64,000 nt of DNA, taken from NCBI RefSeq assembly GCF_947500995.1, contig NZ_CANMUA010000004.1, positions 1 to 64,000 on the forward strand. The letters run 5' to 3'. Position numbers and translations under genes: made by a program. Under the pieces are notes generated by a model that worked only from the letters and a program-made list of their open reading frames with translations, searched no databases and was not told the origin of the DNA. Origin of the DNA: an uncultured Serinicoccus sp. (GTDB lineage: Bacteria > Actinomycetota > Actinomycetes > Actinomycetales > Dermatophilaceae). Position 1 is the stretch's first letter. Each line of letters starts with the position of its first letter. Below are positions 21,803 to 31,982 of this stretch, piece by piece.

Positions 21803-22567
21803 TCAGGCCAGCATCCGGGAGTGCCAGGCGCGGGCGGTGCGGAAGCCGAGGCGCGCATACACCGTCCGAGCCGCGGCGTTGTCGCTGAACATCCCGAGGG
21901 TGCACGCCCCGTGCCCGGCCAGCGCCCACCGGGTCAGCGCCGCGCTGACGACCGTGGCGAGCCCGCAGCCACGGTGCTGGGTCGCGGTGACGATGCCGGC
22001 CAGGTGCGGCACCCCGGTCGCCTCCCGCTCGGCCCCGCCGACCGCGACCAGGGCTCCGTCGAGACCCCGGACGCCGACCCAGTGGTGCACGCGGCCGGTC
22101 CCGATCTCCGTCCACACCCGCGGGTTGTGCTCCCGGGTGAAGCGCTCGAGCTCGGTGGCGTCCCGCCGGTCGTCCAGGGGTATGACGTCACGCTCGCGCG
22201 CGTCGACGGGGGGCTGCGAGGTGGTCCACATCCAGTCCCAGTCACCTCCGTCGCCCAGGTCCAGGACGTCGTGGGCGACCTCGGCGTGCTCCTGGGGGAC
22301 GGACACCGCCCGGGCCCCGAGCCGTCGCAGGTGTCCGCCCTGCTGCAGCTGGGTCAGCGCCCTCCGCACCCGGTCTGCCTCCGTCGTGGCGTCCCGCCCC
22401 CGCAGCGGAGCCACCCAGAACCCCGGTCGGGGACCGAGCCGCTGCACGAGCGCGACCGCGTCGTGCAGCCATACCTCGCCCTGCAACGGGTCGGGGAGCG
22501 CCCACCGCACCCAAGGATCGTCGCCGGAGAGCGACAGCAGCTCGGCGTGCGAGGTGAGTCGGTCCAC
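21803..22567 (-). CDS. GNAT-family N-acetyltransferase
   Basis: 254 residues. The C-terminal half has the GNAT acetyl-CoA fold: [20 protein letters not shown] (strand 4 and the R/Q-x-x-G-x-G/A loop, here QHRGCGLA) and the end motif [16 protein letters not shown]. The first 110 residues are a separate, less conserved domain. The acceptor substrate is unknown. GTG at 22567 is chosen because only 18 bases separate it from the divergent rarA start; there is no obvious ribosome binding site, and a leaderless transcript is possible. Confidence 0.78.
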   Translation of the reverse strand: MDRLTSHAELLSLSGDDPWVRWALPDPLQGEVWLHDAVALVQRLGPRPGFWVAPLRGRDATTEADRVRRALTQLQQGGHLRRLGARAVSVPQEHAEVAHDVLDLGDGGDWDWMWTTSQPPVDARERDVIPLDDRRDATELERFTREHNPRVWTEIGTGRVHHWVGVRGLDGALVAVGGAEREATGVPHLAGIVTATQHRGCGLATVVSAALTRWALAGHGACTLGMFSDNAAARTVYARLGFRTARAWHSRMLA

Positions 22568-22585
22568 GGCGTTAGCCTGACATGC
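22568..22585. promoter_or_regulatory. 18-base divergent start region, GNAT gene / rarA
   Basis: The two start codons face away from each other across 18 bases. On the plus strand TAGCCT (22573-22578) lies 7 bases before the rarA GTG. On the minus strand CAGGCT (22579-22574) lies 6 bases before the GNAT GTG. The two hexamers are nearly the same base pairs read on opposite strands, and there is no room for a leader on either side. Confidence 0.5.
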
Positions 22586-23974
22586 GTGTCCGACCTCTTC
22601 ACCTCCGCCGTGGACCCCGCCGCCGGTGGGGCCGGCGACGTGGGCGACGCCAGCGGTGCGCTGCTGGCTCCGCTCGCGGTGCGCATGCGCCCGCGCTCGC
22701 TGGACGAGGTCGTCGGCCAGCGCGCGGCGCTGCGCCCCGGTTCGCCGCTGCGGCGGCTCATCGAGGGGTCGGGCGGTGCTGCCGGACCGCTGTCGGCGAT
22801 CCTCTGGGGCCCGCCGGGCACCGGCAAGACGACGCTGGCGCACCTGGTCGCCCAGGCGGCCGGGCGCACCTTCGTGGAGCTCTCCGCCGTCACCGCCGGC
22901 GTCAAGGACGTCCGCGCGGTGATGGACCGCGCCGTGCAGGAGCGTTCCCTGCACGGGCGGCAGACGGTGCTCTTCCTCGACGAGATCCACCGCTTCACCA
23001 AGGCGCAGCAGGACGCCCTCCTCCCGGGCGTGGAGAACCGCACCGTCATCCTCGTGGCGGCGACGACCGAGAACCCGTCCTTCTCCATCATCGCCCCGCT
23101 CCTCTCCCGCTCGGTCCTCGTCACGCTGACCTCCCTCGACGACGAGGACGTGCGCGGGGTCCTCGCCCGCGCGCTCGTCGACGAGCGCGGGCTGGGCGGC
23201 GGGTTCACCCTGGGGGACGAGGCCACCGAGCACGTCGTCCGGATGGCCGGGGGAGACGCCCGCCGGGCGCTCACGACCCTGGAGGCGGCTGCGGGGGTGG
23301 CGGCCGACGACCGGCCGGCGGGTCGCGAGGACGACGTCGTCGAGATCACCCTCGCGCAGGTCGAGCAGGCGATGGCCCAGGCGGCCGTGCGCTACGACCG
23401 CGCGGGCGACCAGCACTACGACGTCGCCAGCGCCTTCATCAAGTCCATGCGTGGGTCCGACGTCGACGCGGCCCTGCACTACCTCGCGCGCCAGCTCGAG
23501 GCGGGGGAGGACCCGCGCTTCATCGCGCGCCGCATCGTCATCGCGGCCAGCGAGGACGTCGGCCTGGGCGACCCGACGGCGCTGCAGACCGCGGTGGCGG
23601 CGATGCACGCCGTGGCGCAGATCGGGATGCCCGAGGCCCGCATCATCCTGGCCCAGGCCGTGGTGCACAACGCGTTGGCGCCCAAGTCCAACGCCGCCTA
23701 CGCGGCCGTCAACGCGGCCATCGCCGACGTGCGGGCCGGCAGGGGCGGCCCGGTCCCGCCGCACCTGAGGGGGACCGGGTATGCCGGTGCCACCCGCCTC
23801 GGTCACGGGGAGGGTTACCGCTACACCCACGACGAGCCCGCCGGGGTGGGCGAGCAGCAGTTCCTCCCGGAGGACCTCGCCGACGCCGACTACTACCAGC
23901 CCACGACGCGCGGCTGGGAGGAGCGCCTCGGCCCGCGCTGGCGCGAGCTGCGGCGGATCATCCGCGGCGGTTGA
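22586..23974 (+). CDS. rarA: RarA/MgsA replication-associated recombination ATPase
   Basis: 462 residues. It is an AAA+ clamp-loader-like ATPase acting at stalled forks. Walker A is GPPGTGKTT, Walker [10 protein letters not shown], sensor 1 [12 protein letters not shown], and the C-terminal tetramerisation region has the family blocks [22 protein letters not shown] and [14 protein letters not shown] at 22586 starts VSDLFTSA; no ribosome binding site precedes it and TAGCCT lies just upstream. In many actinobacteria rpsD separates it from alaS; here alaS follows after 110 bases. Confidence 0.93.
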   Translation: MSDLFTSAVDPAAGGAGDVGDASGALLAPLAVRMRPRSLDEVVGQRAALRPGSPLRRLIEGSGGAAGPLSAILWGPPGTGKTTLAHLVAQAAGRTFVELSAVTAGVKDVRAVMDRAVQERSLHGRQTVLFLDEIHRFTKAQQDALLPGVENRTVILVAATTENPSFSIIAPLLSRSVLVTLTSLDDEDVRGVLARALVDERGLGGGFTLGDEATEHVVRMAGGDARRALTTLEAAAGVAADDRPAGREDDVVEITLAQVEQAMAQAAVRYDRAGDQHYDVASAFIKSMRGSDVDAALHYLARQLEAGEDPRFIARRIVIAASEDVGLGDPTALQTAVAAMHAVAQIGMPEARIILAQAVVHNALAPKSNAAYAAVNAAIADVRAGRGGPVPPHLRGTGYAGATRLGHGEGYRYTHDEPAGVGEQQFLPEDLADADYYQPTTRGWEERLGPRWRELRRIIRGG

Positions 23975-24024
23975 GACCGCATGGCCGGTGGGGCCGGAGT
24001 TCGGCCCGTGCCCGGGGGGTCGTC

Positions 24025-24030
24025 TAGAGT
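24025..24030 (+). promoter_or_regulatory. candidate -10 element of alaS
   Basis: TAGAGT in the 110-base rarA-alaS gap. A weak TTCGGC lies 19 bases upstream. The leader to the alaS ATG would be about 50 bases and holds no T-box-like TGGNACC bulge; GAGGAGATC supplies the ribosome binding site. Confidence 0.5.
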
Positions 24031-24084
24031 GGATGAGCCCATCGCACCGCCGGCGCCCCCTGTCGCCGGGCCTACGAGGAGATC

Positions 24085-26778
24085 ATGGAAACCGCCGAGA
24101 TCCGCCGCCGCTGGCTGTCCTTCTTCCAGGACAAGGGCCACGCCGTGGTGCCGAGCGCCTCCCTGGTCAGCCAGGACCCGACGCTGCTGTTCACCGTCGC
24201 CGGCATGGTGCCCTTCATCCCCTACCTCACCGGCCAGCAGACCCCTCCGTGGAAGCGGGCCACGAGCGTGCAGAAGTGCGTGCGCACCCTCGACATCGAG
24301 GAGGTGGGCAAGACCACCCGGCACGGCACGTTCTTCCAGATGAACGGCAACTTCTCCTTCGGCGACTACTTCAAGGAGGAGGCCATCGCCTACGCCTGGG
24401 AGTTCGTCACCGGTTCGCAGGACCGGGGCTGCCTGGGCTTCGACCCGGACAGCATCTGGGTGACCGTCCTCAAGGGGGACGAGGAGGCCACCGAGATCTG
24501 GGGTCGGGTCGCCGGCCTCCCTCCGGAGCGCATCCAGGAACGCGGCCTGGAGGACAACTACTGGCACACCGGCGTGCCCGGACCGGGCGGCCCCTGCAGC
24601 GAGATCTACGTCGACCGCGGCCCGGAGTTCGGCCCGGACGGCGGGCCCGTCGTCGACGAGGACCGCTTCCTGGAGATCTGGAACCTCGTCTTCATGCAGG
24701 AGGAGCTCACCGAGGTCCGGTCCAAGACCGACTTCGACGTGGCCGGGGAGCTGCCCAGCAAGAACATCGACACCGGCATGGGGCTGGAGCGGGTGGCCTA
24801 CCTCCTCCAGGGCGTGGACAACCTCTACGAGATCGACGAGGTCTACCCCGTCATCGAGCGGGCCGAGGAGCTCAGCGGGCGCGCCTACGGCGCCGACGAC
24901 GAGGCCGACGTCCGCTTCCGGGTCGTCGCCGACCACGTCCGGTCCGGCCTCATGCTGCTCGGCGACGGCGTGGTACCCGGCAACGAGGGGCGTGGCTACG
25001 TCCTGCGGCGTCTGCTGCGGCGCGCGGTGCGCTCGATGCGGCTCCTGGGGGTGGAGCAGCCCTCGCTCACCGAGCTGCTCACCGTGAGCAAGGACGTCAT
25101 GAAGACCTCCTACCCCGAGCTGCAGGAGCAGTGGGAGCGGATCAGCGAGATCGCGGCGGCCGAGGAGGAGGCGTTCCGGCGCACGCTGGCCAGCGGGACC
25201 AGCATCCTCGACGACGCCGTCGCCCGGGCCCGGTCGGCCGGGGTGACCCGGCTCGGCGGCGCCGAGGCCTTCGCGCTGCACGACACCTACGGCTTCCCCA
25301 TCGACCTGACCCTCGAGATGGCCTCCGAGCAGGGGCTGTCCGTCGACGAGGACGGCTTCCGCGCGCTCATGAGCGAGCAGCGCGAACGGGCCAAGGCCGA
25401 CGCCAAGGCCAAGAAGACCGGGCGCGGCGGCGCCGGGGTGTACCGCGGGCTGGCGGACCGCCTGGGGACCCAGACGGCCTTCACCGGCTACGAGCAGATG
25501 AGCGGGCAGGACCGCGTCGTCGGCCTGCTGTCCGAGGGGCGCGAGGTGGACCGCTTCCGTCGGGACGGCGGAGCCGGCGAGGGCACTGGGGGCGAGCTCG
25601 AGCTCGTCCTCGCCAGCACCCCGTTCTACGCCGAGGCCGGCGGTCAGCTCGCCGACCACGGCAGCATCCGCCTCGGCAGCGGCGGCCTCTTCGAGGTGAC
25701 CGACGTGCAGCGCCCGGTGCCCGGGCTCGTGGTCCACCGCGGCCGACTGGTCGAGGGCGAGGTGGCGGTCGGCGAGGACGCCCACAGCGAGGTCGACGTC
25801 GCCCGTCGCGCCTCGGTGTCCCGCGCCCACACCGCGACCCACATCGTGCACAAGGTCCTCCGGGAGACGTTGGGGGAGAGCGCCACGCAGGCCGGCTCCG
25901 AGAACGCACCCGGGCGGCTGCGCTTCGACTTCCGCGCGACCCGCGGTCTCGACGCCGCCGAGCTCGCCGCGGTCGAGACCCGCATCAACGAGCGCCTCAT
26001 GGCCGACCTGCAGGTCAGCGCGGCGGAGATGACCTTCGAGCAGGCCCGGGAGATGGGGGCCATGGCCCTCTTCGGCGAGCGCTACCCGGACGTCGTCCGG
26101 GTCGTCTCGGTGGGTGGCCCGTGGAGCCTGGAGCTGTGCGGTGGCACCCACGTGCTCAACAGCGCCCAGCTCTCGCTCGTCAAGATCATGGGCGAGTCCT
26201 CGATCGGGTCGGGCGTGCGTCGGGTCGAGGCCCTGGTGGGGGCGGACGCCTACGCCCACCTGGCGCGCGAGAACGTCATCGTCAACCAGCTCACCGACAC
26301 CCTCCGGGTCCGGCCGGACGAGCTGTCCGACCGGGTGGCCCAGCTCGTGGCCCGACTGCGGGACGCCGAGAAGGAGATCGCCCAGGCCAAGGCGACCCAG
26401 GTGCTGTCCGCGGCCTCCGGGCTCGTGGACCAGGCGCGCGACGTCGCCGGCACGACCTACCTCGGGCACGACCTGGGCGAGGGCGCGGGAGGGGACGACC
26501 TGCGCCGGCTCGTCACCGACCTGCGTGCCCGGCTGGGCAACGAGCGGCCGGTCGTCGTGGCGCTGACCGGGAACGCCGGTGGGCGCCCGTCCGTCGTCGT
26601 CGCCACCAACGAGGCCGCCCGGGAGCGCGGCACCCGGGCCGGTGCGCTGGTGCGGGTCGCGGCCCAGGCCCTCGGTGGGGGAGGCGGCGGCAAGGACGAC
26701 CTGGCCCAGGGCGGCGGGCAGGACCCGGCAGCCACGGGCGCCGCTCTCTCCGCGGTCGAGGAGGCCCTGCGGGCATGA
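24085..26778 (+). CDS. alaS: alanyl-tRNA synthetase
   Basis: 897 residues, full length. The class II catalytic core is N-terminal (RWLSFFQDKGH, then TTRHGTFFQMNGNFSFGD). The editing domain carries the zinc-type motifs HTATH and CGGTH, and the C-Ala domain ends with a Gly-rich GGGGGGKDDLAQGGG segment. It charges tRNA-Ala and clears mischarged Ser/Gly. ATG at 24085 follows GAGGAG. It heads a run with ruvX, mltG, aroE and the prepilin peptidase, all overlapping. Confidence 0.97.
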   Translation: METAEIRRRWLSFFQDKGHAVVPSASLVSQDPTLLFTVAGMVPFIPYLTGQQTPPWKRATSVQKCVRTLDIEEVGKTTRHGTFFQMNGNFSFGDYFKEEAIAYAWEFVTGSQDRGCLGFDPDSIWVTVLKGDEEATEIWGRVAGLPPERIQERGLEDNYWHTGVPGPGGPCSEIYVDRGPEFGPDGGPVVDEDRFLEIWNLVFMQEELTEVRSKTDFDVAGELPSKNIDTGMGLERVAYLLQGVDNLYEIDEVYPVIERAEELSGRAYGADDEADVRFRVVADHVRSGLMLLGDGVVPGNEGRGYVLRRLLRRAVRSMRLLGVEQPSLTELLTVSKDVMKTSYPELQEQWERISEIAAAEEEAFRRTLASGTSILDDAVARARSAGVTRLGGAEAFALHDTYGFPIDLTLEMASEQGLSVDEDGFRALMSEQRERAKADAKAKKTGRGGAGVYRGLADRLGTQTAFTGYEQMSGQDRVVGLLSEGREVDRFRRDGGAGEGTGGELELVLASTPFYAEAGGQLADHGSIRLGSGGLFEVTDVQRPVPGLVVHRGRLVEGEVAVGEDAHSEVDVARRASVSRAHTATHIVHKVLRETLGESATQAGSENAPGRLRFDFRATRGLDAAELAAVETRINERLMADLQVSAAEMTFEQAREMGAMALFGERYPDVVRVVSVGGPWSLELCGGTHVLNSAQLSLVKIMGESSIGSGVRRVEALVGADAYAHLARENVIVNQLTDTLRVRPDELSDRVAQLVARLRDAEKEIAQAKATQVLSAASGLVDQARDVAGTTYLGHDLGEGAGGDDLRRLVTDLRARLGNERPVVVALTGNAGGRPSVVVATNEAARERGTRAGALVRVAAQALGGGGGGKDDLAQGGGQDPAATGAALSAVEEALRA

Positions 26779-27311
26779 GCTCGGTGCCGGAGGACCGACC
26801 GGACGTCGCCCCCGGCGTGCTGCTCGGCGTCGACGTCGGTGAGGTCCGCGTCGGCCTCGCCGCCTCCGACGCCCTCGGCATGCTCGCCCACCCGGTCGCC
26901 ACCCTGCGCCGGGACCACGAGGGGTCGGAAGACCTTCAGGAGATCGCCGACGAGGCGCGGCGTCGTGGCGCCGTCCTGGTGGTCGTCGGCATGCCGCGCT
27001 CGCTCGACGGGACCGAGCGGGTGGCGGCACAGCGTGCCCGCCGGTACGCTGAGCGGCTGCAACGGTGCCTGGAGGTGCCGGTACGGCTCTGGGACGAGCG
27101 GATGTCCACGGTCGACGCCCACCGGGCGCTGCACGGCAGCGGCGTCCCGGGGCGCGAGCAGCGTGGCGTCGTGGACCAGGTCGCTGCCGTGCTCATCCTC
27201 CAGGCCGCCCTGGACTCACGCCGAGCCGGCCGACCCGCCGGCGCCCCCCTGACGGCGCGCAAGCCCCGGGCACGACGGTCTCGCGACCCTGACGCGAAGG
27301 ACGCCACATGA
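26775..27311 (+). CDS. ruvX: RuvX/YqgF-family Holliday junction resolvase-like protein
   Basis: 178 residues. An RNase H-like fold with GVDVGEVRVGLA (first catalytic Asp), VVGMPRSLDGTE, LWDERMSTVDA (Glu) and VDQVAAVLILQ (last Asp). The family is linked to rRNA processing and junction resolution; the exact role in actinobacteria is unsettled. The C-terminal 30 residues are basic. ATG at 26775 overlaps the alaS stop. The alaS-ruvX-mltG order is conserved across the phylum. Confidence 0.9.
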   Translation: MSSVPEDRPDVAPGVLLGVDVGEVRVGLAASDALGMLAHPVATLRRDHEGSEDLQEIADEARRRGAVLVVVGMPRSLDGTERVAAQRARRYAERLQRCLEVPVRLWDERMSTVDAHRALHGSGVPGREQRGVVDQVAAVLILQAALDSRRAGRPAGAPLTARKPRARRSRDPDAKDAT

Positions 27312-28597
27312 GCCAGCCGCCCGAGGACGACTGGGACGAGCACGACGCCCGAGGCGTCGGTGCCCGCTTCGACGACGACGTGCTCCGGTTGCGCGGTGAC
27401 CGGCACCACGACGAGTCGTTGGCCGACCACGTGCTCGACCCGGGTGAGCCCGAGCACCTCGACCACCACGACGACCCTCACCACGGCGGCCCTCACCACG
27501 ACGACCACCACCCGCGTCGCCGGCACCGGCGCAACCCCTGGCTCGTGATGCTCGCCCTGGGCCTGGCCGGGGTGGTGGTCCTCGTGGCCGCGGTCTACTC
27601 CTTCGGCTCCGTGCGCTCGCTGGTGCCCGACCTCGCGGGCGGCGACACCGTCTCCACCGCCGACTACGAGGGCGAGGGCAGCGGTGAGGTGATGGTGGAG
27701 ATCCCGCGGGGCGCGGCCGGTGCCGACATCGCCCAGATCCTCGTCGAGGAGGACGTCGTCGGGTCGGTCTCGGCCTTCTCCGCGGCCCTGCAGGCCGACC
27801 CGGACTCGGCGGCGATCCAGCCCGGGACCTACCGCATGGCCAACCAGATGAGCTCGGAGGCCGCCCTGGGGCGTCTGCTGGACCCGGAGTTCCGGGAGTT
27901 CAGCGGGGTCACCGTGCGGGAGGGGCTCTGGGTCGACGAGACCTTCAGCGCGCTGGCCGAGGGCACCGGTCACGAGGTCGCCGACTACGAGGCGGTGGAC
28001 CCCGCCGACCTGGAGCTCCCGGCCGCGGCCGAGGGCGAGCTCGAGGGCTTCCTCTACCCCAGCACCTACGACTTCGCCCCGGACAGCACCCCCGCCGAGC
28101 AGCTGCAGGCCATGGTGGACCAGGGCGTCCGGGTCTACGACGAGCTCGGCATCCCCGACGAGGACCTCCGCGAGGTGGTCATCAAGGCCAGCATCGTCCA
28201 GGGCGAGGGACAGTTCGCCGAGGACCTGCCCCGGATCGCGCGCGTCATGGAGAACCGCATCGAGGGCAACTCGGAGACCAACGGCTTCATGCAGATGGAC
28301 TCCACCGTCCACTTCATCTACCAGGAGCGGGGTCGCGCCGGGACCACCGAGGAGCAGCGCTCCAACGACAGCCCCTACAACACCTACGTCCACCCCGGGC
28401 TGCCCCCGGGGCCCATCAACAGCCCCGGCGAGGACGCCCTGCGGGCCGCGGCGGAGCCCGAGCCGGGCGACTGGGTCTACTTCGTCACCGTCGACCCCTC
28501 CACGGGTGAGACGAAGTTCGCCGAGACCTACGAGGAGCACCTGGTCAACCAGGAGGAGTTCCTCCAGTGGTGCGAGGACAACCCGGACCAGTGCTGA
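27308..28597 (+). CDS. mltG: MltG-like endolytic murein transglycosylase
   Basis: 429 residues. A cytoplasmic tail of about 75 residues, His/Asp-rich (HLDHHDDPHHGG then HHDDHH at about 51-68), precedes one membrane helix (78-98) and the extracytoplasmic YceG domain. Family blocks are EGFLYPSTYDF, KASIVQGEG (293-301), RVMENRI, MQMDSTVHF and the C-terminal SPYNTYVHPGLPPGPI. It would cut nascent glycan strands and end their growth. The residue aligned with the E. coli catalytic Glu in ASIVE is Gln298, with Glu300 two residues on. ATG at 27308 overlaps ruvX. Confidence 0.9.
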   Translation: MSQPPEDDWDEHDARGVGARFDDDVLRLRGDRHHDESLADHVLDPGEPEHLDHHDDPHHGGPHHDDHHPRRRHRRNPWLVMLALGLAGVVVLVAAVYSFGSVRSLVPDLAGGDTVSTADYEGEGSGEVMVEIPRGAAGADIAQILVEEDVVGSVSAFSAALQADPDSAAIQPGTYRMANQMSSEAALGRLLDPEFREFSGVTVREGLWVDETFSALAEGTGHEVADYEAVDPADLELPAAAEGELEGFLYPSTYDFAPDSTPAEQLQAMVDQGVRVYDELGIPDEDLREVVIKASIVQGEGQFAEDLPRIARVMENRIEGNSETNGFMQMDSTVHFIYQERGRAGTTEEQRSNDSPYNTYVHPGLPPGPINSPGEDALRAAAEPEPGDWVYFVTVDPSTGETKFAETYEEHLVNQEEFLQWCEDNPDQC

Positions 28598-29439
28598 CCC
28601 GCGCGGGCGTCGTCGGCTCGCCCGTGGCCCACTCGCTGTCACCCGTCCTGCACCACGCGGCCTACGCGGCGCTCGGTCTCGACGACTGGTCCTACGAGCG
28701 GGCGGAGGTGCCCGCCGGGACGCTGCGCAGGTTCGTCGAGGACCTCGGCCCGGAATGGGTCGGCCTGTCGGTGACCATGCCGGGCAAGGAGGAGGCCCTG
28801 GCGCTGGCGTCGGAGGCGAGCACCGCAGCCGTCGCGGTCGGCGCCGCCAACACCCTCGTCCGCCGGCCCGGGGGATGGTATGCCGACAACACCGACGTCG
28901 ACGGCCTGCGCGCCGCCCTGGTCGAGGCAGGCCTGCAGGGCGCGCGTCGAGCCGTCGTGCTCGGTGGGGGAGCCACCGCCCGCTCGGCGTTCGTGGCGCT
29001 GCAGGGGCTCGGCGTGCGCGCCGTGGAGGTGCTCGTCCGCGACCGGCTGCGGCCGCAGACCGCGCAGCTGCTGGAGTCCCTCGGGCTGGACACCCACGTG
29101 CGGCGCCTGGCCGACGGCATACCCCTCGAGGCGGCCGAGGTGGTCCTCAGCACGCTGCCCGGCGGCACGCCGGCACCACCCGTCCGCGACGGATACGGCG
29201 ACGGCGACGCCGGCGGGCCCGGGCCGGTCGTCATGGACGTGGGGTACGCCCCCTGGCCGAGCCCCTTCGCCGACGCGGTGGCCGAGACCACGCAGGGTAG
29301 GGTCCGGGTCGTGAGGGGAACGCGGATGCTGTTGCACCAGGCGGCCCGGCAGGTGGAGCTGATGACCGGGCGGGAGGCCCCCACACCGGCGATGGACCTG
29401 GCCCTGCGGCGCGCGCTCGAGGGGCGGGCGCAGCGGTGA
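28591..29439 (+). CDS. aroE: shikimate dehydrogenase
   Basis: 282 residues. It reduces 3-dehydroshikimate with NADPH. The substrate-site blocks are GSPVAHSLSPVLH near the start, SVTMPGKEEAL with the catalytic Lys, GAANTLV and NTDVDGL with the Asn-Asp pair. The NADP loop is LGGGATARSAF. GTG at 28591 overlaps the end of mltG by seven bases and gives the expected short N-terminus; a GTG eight codons earlier is also in frame. The other shikimate genes aroC, aroK and aroB lie just downstream. Confidence 0.9.
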   Translation: MLTRAGVVGSPVAHSLSPVLHHAAYAALGLDDWSYERAEVPAGTLRRFVEDLGPEWVGLSVTMPGKEEALALASEASTAAVAVGAANTLVRRPGGWYADNTDVDGLRAALVEAGLQGARRAVVLGGGATARSAFVALQGLGVRAVEVLVRDRLRPQTAQLLESLGLDTHVRRLADGIPLEAAEVVLSTLPGGTPAPPVRDGYGDGDAGGPGPVVMDVGYAPWPSPFADAVAETTQGRVRVVRGTRMLLHQAARQVELMTGREAPTPAMDLALRRALEGRAQR

Positions 29440-30155
29440 ACGACCTCGTCCTGCCCGCGGTGGTCGCGGTCGTCGTGGCGCTCCTCGGCATCCCGGTCGC
29501 CCGGTGGCTGGAGCAGACGACCTACCGCAAGCCGGACGAGGTCGACGAGCCCTACCCGGGGCGCCGGTGGTGGGTGCCGGTGGCCCTGGCGCTCTCGGCG
29601 GCGGCCGTGATGCACCGCGTGTGGCAGGTCCCCGACGACGCGGTGCCCGGGTGGCCGGTCGCGGCCGTCCTCACCCCGACCCTGCTCCTCGTCACGCTGG
29701 CGTGCGTCTGCCTCGCGGCCATGGACCTGGACGTGCACCGGCTGCCGGACCGGATCATGTGGCCGACGATGGGCACCCTGCTGGTGGGCCTGCCGCTGGC
29801 GGCGCTGGTCGGCGGGGGTCTCGAGCCGCTCCTGCGGGCGCTCCTGGCCGGCCTGGCCGCCGGGGGCTTCTACCTGCTCGTCGCGCTGCTCTCGCTGGCC
29901 CGCGGCTCGCTCGCGCTCGGCCTCGGCGACGTGAAGCTGGCCGCCGTCCTGGGCACCGGGCTCGGGTGGTTCGGCTGGGCCGAGATGATGCTCGGGATCT
30001 ACGCCGGGTTCATCGTCGGCGGCCTGTTCGCCGTCGGCCTGCTGCTCACCCGGCGGGTGAGCTGGAAGGGCGACTTCGCCTACGGCCCGGCGATGATGGT
30101 CGGGGCCCTGGTCGGGATGCTGCTGGGGGGCCCGGCGCTGGCGGGGCTGGCCTGA
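29436..30155 (+). CDS. A24-family prepilin peptidase
   Basis: 239 residues, polytopic. The two catalytic Asp of A24 aspartyl peptidases are in [10 protein letters not shown] and GLGDVKL. The cytoplasmic Cys-rich methylation-type domain of the classical enzyme is missing, so this is the short peptidase-only form, as in many Gram-positives. It would process type IV pilin or Tad/Flp prepilins, but no pilin genes are in the window. GTG at 29436 overlaps the aroE stop. A peptidase gene between aroE and aroC is common in actinobacteria. Confidence 0.85.
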   Translation: MNDLVLPAVVAVVVALLGIPVARWLEQTTYRKPDEVDEPYPGRRWWVPVALALSAAAVMHRVWQVPDDAVPGWPVAAVLTPTLLLVTLACVCLAAMDLDVHRLPDRIMWPTMGTLLVGLPLAALVGGGLEPLLRALLAGLAAGGFYLLVALLSLARGSLALGLGDVKLAAVLGTGLGWFGWAEMMLGIYAGFIVGGLFAVGLLLTRRVSWKGDFAYGPAMMVGALVGMLLGGPALAGLA

Positions 30156-30213
30156 GCCGGGCCCCGTCCGGGGCGTGCCGGGTCCTCCCGGCCCGCGTGG
30201 GAAGATGACGGCC

Positions 30214-31476
30214 ATGCTGCGTTGGTTGACCGCCGGTGAGTCGCACGGCCCTGCCCTGACCGCCGTCCTGGAGGGCCTGCCCGCCGGCGTGCGGGTCGTC
30301 CGCGGGGACGTCGAGGGGGCCCTGGCCCGCCGCCGCCTGGGCTACGGACGGGGGGCGCGCATGAGCTTCGAGGCCGACCGGCTGCACTTCCTCGGCGGGC
30401 TGCGGCACGGCGTCTCGCTCGGCTCGCCGCTCGCGCTGCAGATCGAGAACTCGGAGTGGCACAAGTGGCAGGCCGTCATGGGCCCCGAGCCCGTGGAGGA
30501 CACGGACCTGCAGGGCGCCGACGACGTGGGGGCGCCGCAGGAGCTCGCCCGCAACCGCCCGCTCACCCGGCCCCGGCCGGGGCACGCCGACCTCGTCGGG
30601 ATGACGAAGTACGGCTTCGAGGAGGCCCGGCCGGTCCTGGAGCGGGCCTCGGCCCGGGAGACGGCGTCCCGCGTGGCGCTCGGGGCCGTGGCGGCCGCCT
30701 TCCTCGACCAGGCCGTGGGCGTCCGCCTGGTCTCGCACACCGTCAGCATCGGTCGGGCCGGGGTGCCCGGCATCGACGACGACGCGCCCGAGCCCGGGTC
30801 GCTGCCCCGCCCGGAGGACGTGGAGCGCGTCGACGCCGACCCGGTGCGCACCCTCGACGCCCAGCGGTCCGCCGCGATGGTCGCCGAGGTGGACGCCGCG
30901 AAGAAGGCCGGTGACACGCTGGGTGGGGTCGTCGAGGTGCTGGCCTACGGACTGCCTCCCGGCCTCGGCTCGCACGTGCACTGGGACCGCCGGCTCGACG
31001 CCCGCCTGGCCGCGGCGCTCATGGGCATCCAGGCGATCAAGGGGATCGAGGTGGGGGAGGGCTTCCGCACCGCGGCCCGCCGCGGGAGCGAGGCCCACGA
31101 CGAGATCGACCGGGACGACGCGGGCCTCATCCGTCGGGCCACCCTGCGCAGCGGGGGCACCGAGGGCGGCATGAGCACCGGCGAGGTGCTGCGGGTGCGC
31201 GCCGCGATGAAGCCGATCTCCACCGTCCCCCGTGCGCTGCGGACGGTGGACACCGCCACGGGGGAGGCCGGGACCGCCATCCACCAGCGCTCGGACGTGT
31301 GCGCGGTGCCCGCCGCGGGCGTGGTGGCCGAGGCCATGGTCGCGCTCGTCCTCGCCGACGCGGTGCTGGAGAAGTTCGGTGGCGACTCGGTGCCGGAGGT
31401 CGCCCGCAACCACGCGGCCTACCTGGCTGCCGTGGCCGAGCACCAGCGCACCCCGGCCACGGAGCGCGGCCGGTGA
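30214..31476 (+). CDS. aroC: chorismate synthase
   Basis: 420 residues. It converts EPSP to chorismate with reduced FMN. The signatures [23 protein letters not shown] and [14 protein letters not shown], and [13 protein letters not shown] near the end are all present. ATG at 30214 matches the usual [12 protein letters not shown] start; an ATG three codons earlier is less likely given spacing to GTGGGA. It heads aroC-aroK-aroB with overlapping codons. Confidence 0.96.
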   Translation: MLRWLTAGESHGPALTAVLEGLPAGVRVVRGDVEGALARRRLGYGRGARMSFEADRLHFLGGLRHGVSLGSPLALQIENSEWHKWQAVMGPEPVEDTDLQGADDVGAPQELARNRPLTRPRPGHADLVGMTKYGFEEARPVLERASARETASRVALGAVAAAFLDQAVGVRLVSHTVSIGRAGVPGIDDDAPEPGSLPRPEDVERVDADPVRTLDAQRSAAMVAEVDAAKKAGDTLGGVVEVLAYGLPPGLGSHVHWDRRLDARLAAALMGIQAIKGIEVGEGFRTAARRGSEAHDEIDRDDAGLIRRATLRSGGTEGGMSTGEVLRVRAAMKPISTVPRALRTVDTATGEAGTAIHQRSDVCAVPAAGVVAEAMVALVLADAVLEKFGGDSVPEVARNHAAYLAAVAEHQRTPATERGR

Positions 31477-31982
31477 GCGGCCCGCGCGTGGTCCTCGTCG
31501 GTCCCCCCGGGTCCGGCAAGTCGACCGTCGGGGCGGTCCTGGCCGACCGGCTCGGGGTCCCGCTGCACGACACGGACGCCGCGGTCGAGGCCGCGCAGGG
31601 GCGCTCGATCAGCGACATCTTCGTGGAGGAGGGCGAGGCAGCCTTCCGTGCCCTGGAGCGCGAGGAGGTGCTCCGCGCCCTGCGCGAGGAGACGGGGGTG
31701 GTCGCGCTCGGCGGCGGCGCCGTCATGCAGGAGCCGGTGGCGCAGGCGCTCGCCGACGGGCACCGGGTCGTCTTCCTGGACGTCACCATCGCCGCCGCCG
31801 CCACCCGGGTCGGCTTCGACGCCTCGCGACCGCTGCTGCTGGTCAACCCCCGTGCCTCGTGGACACGGCTCATGAACGCCCGGCGGCCGACCTACGAGGC
31901 CGTGAGCGGGACGCGCGTGGACACCGCCGGCCGCACGCCCGAGCAGGTCGCCGACGAGGTGGTCTCGTGGCTGACGGCATGA
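31473..31982 (+). CDS. aroK: shikimate kinase
   Basis: 169 residues, the usual size. The P-loop is GPPGSGKST, the substrate Asp is in HDTDAAVE, the GEAAFRALE block follows, and the GGGAV loop is [10 protein letters not shown]. The lid Arg is in FDASRPLL. It phosphorylates shikimate with ATP. GTG at 31473 overlaps the aroC stop, and the aroB ATG overlaps its own stop. Confidence 0.93.
   Translation: MSGPRVVLVGPPGSGKSTVGAVLADRLGVPLHDTDAAVEAAQGRSISDIFVEEGEAAFRALEREEVLRALREETGVVALGGGAVMQEPVAQALADGHRVVFLDVTIAAAATRVGFDASRPLLLVNPRASWTRLMNARRPTYEAVSGTRVDTAGRTPEQVADEVVSWLTA

Noticed and set aside
22582-22584. ATG just before the rarA GTG
   Set aside because: It is in another frame that gives no recognisable product.
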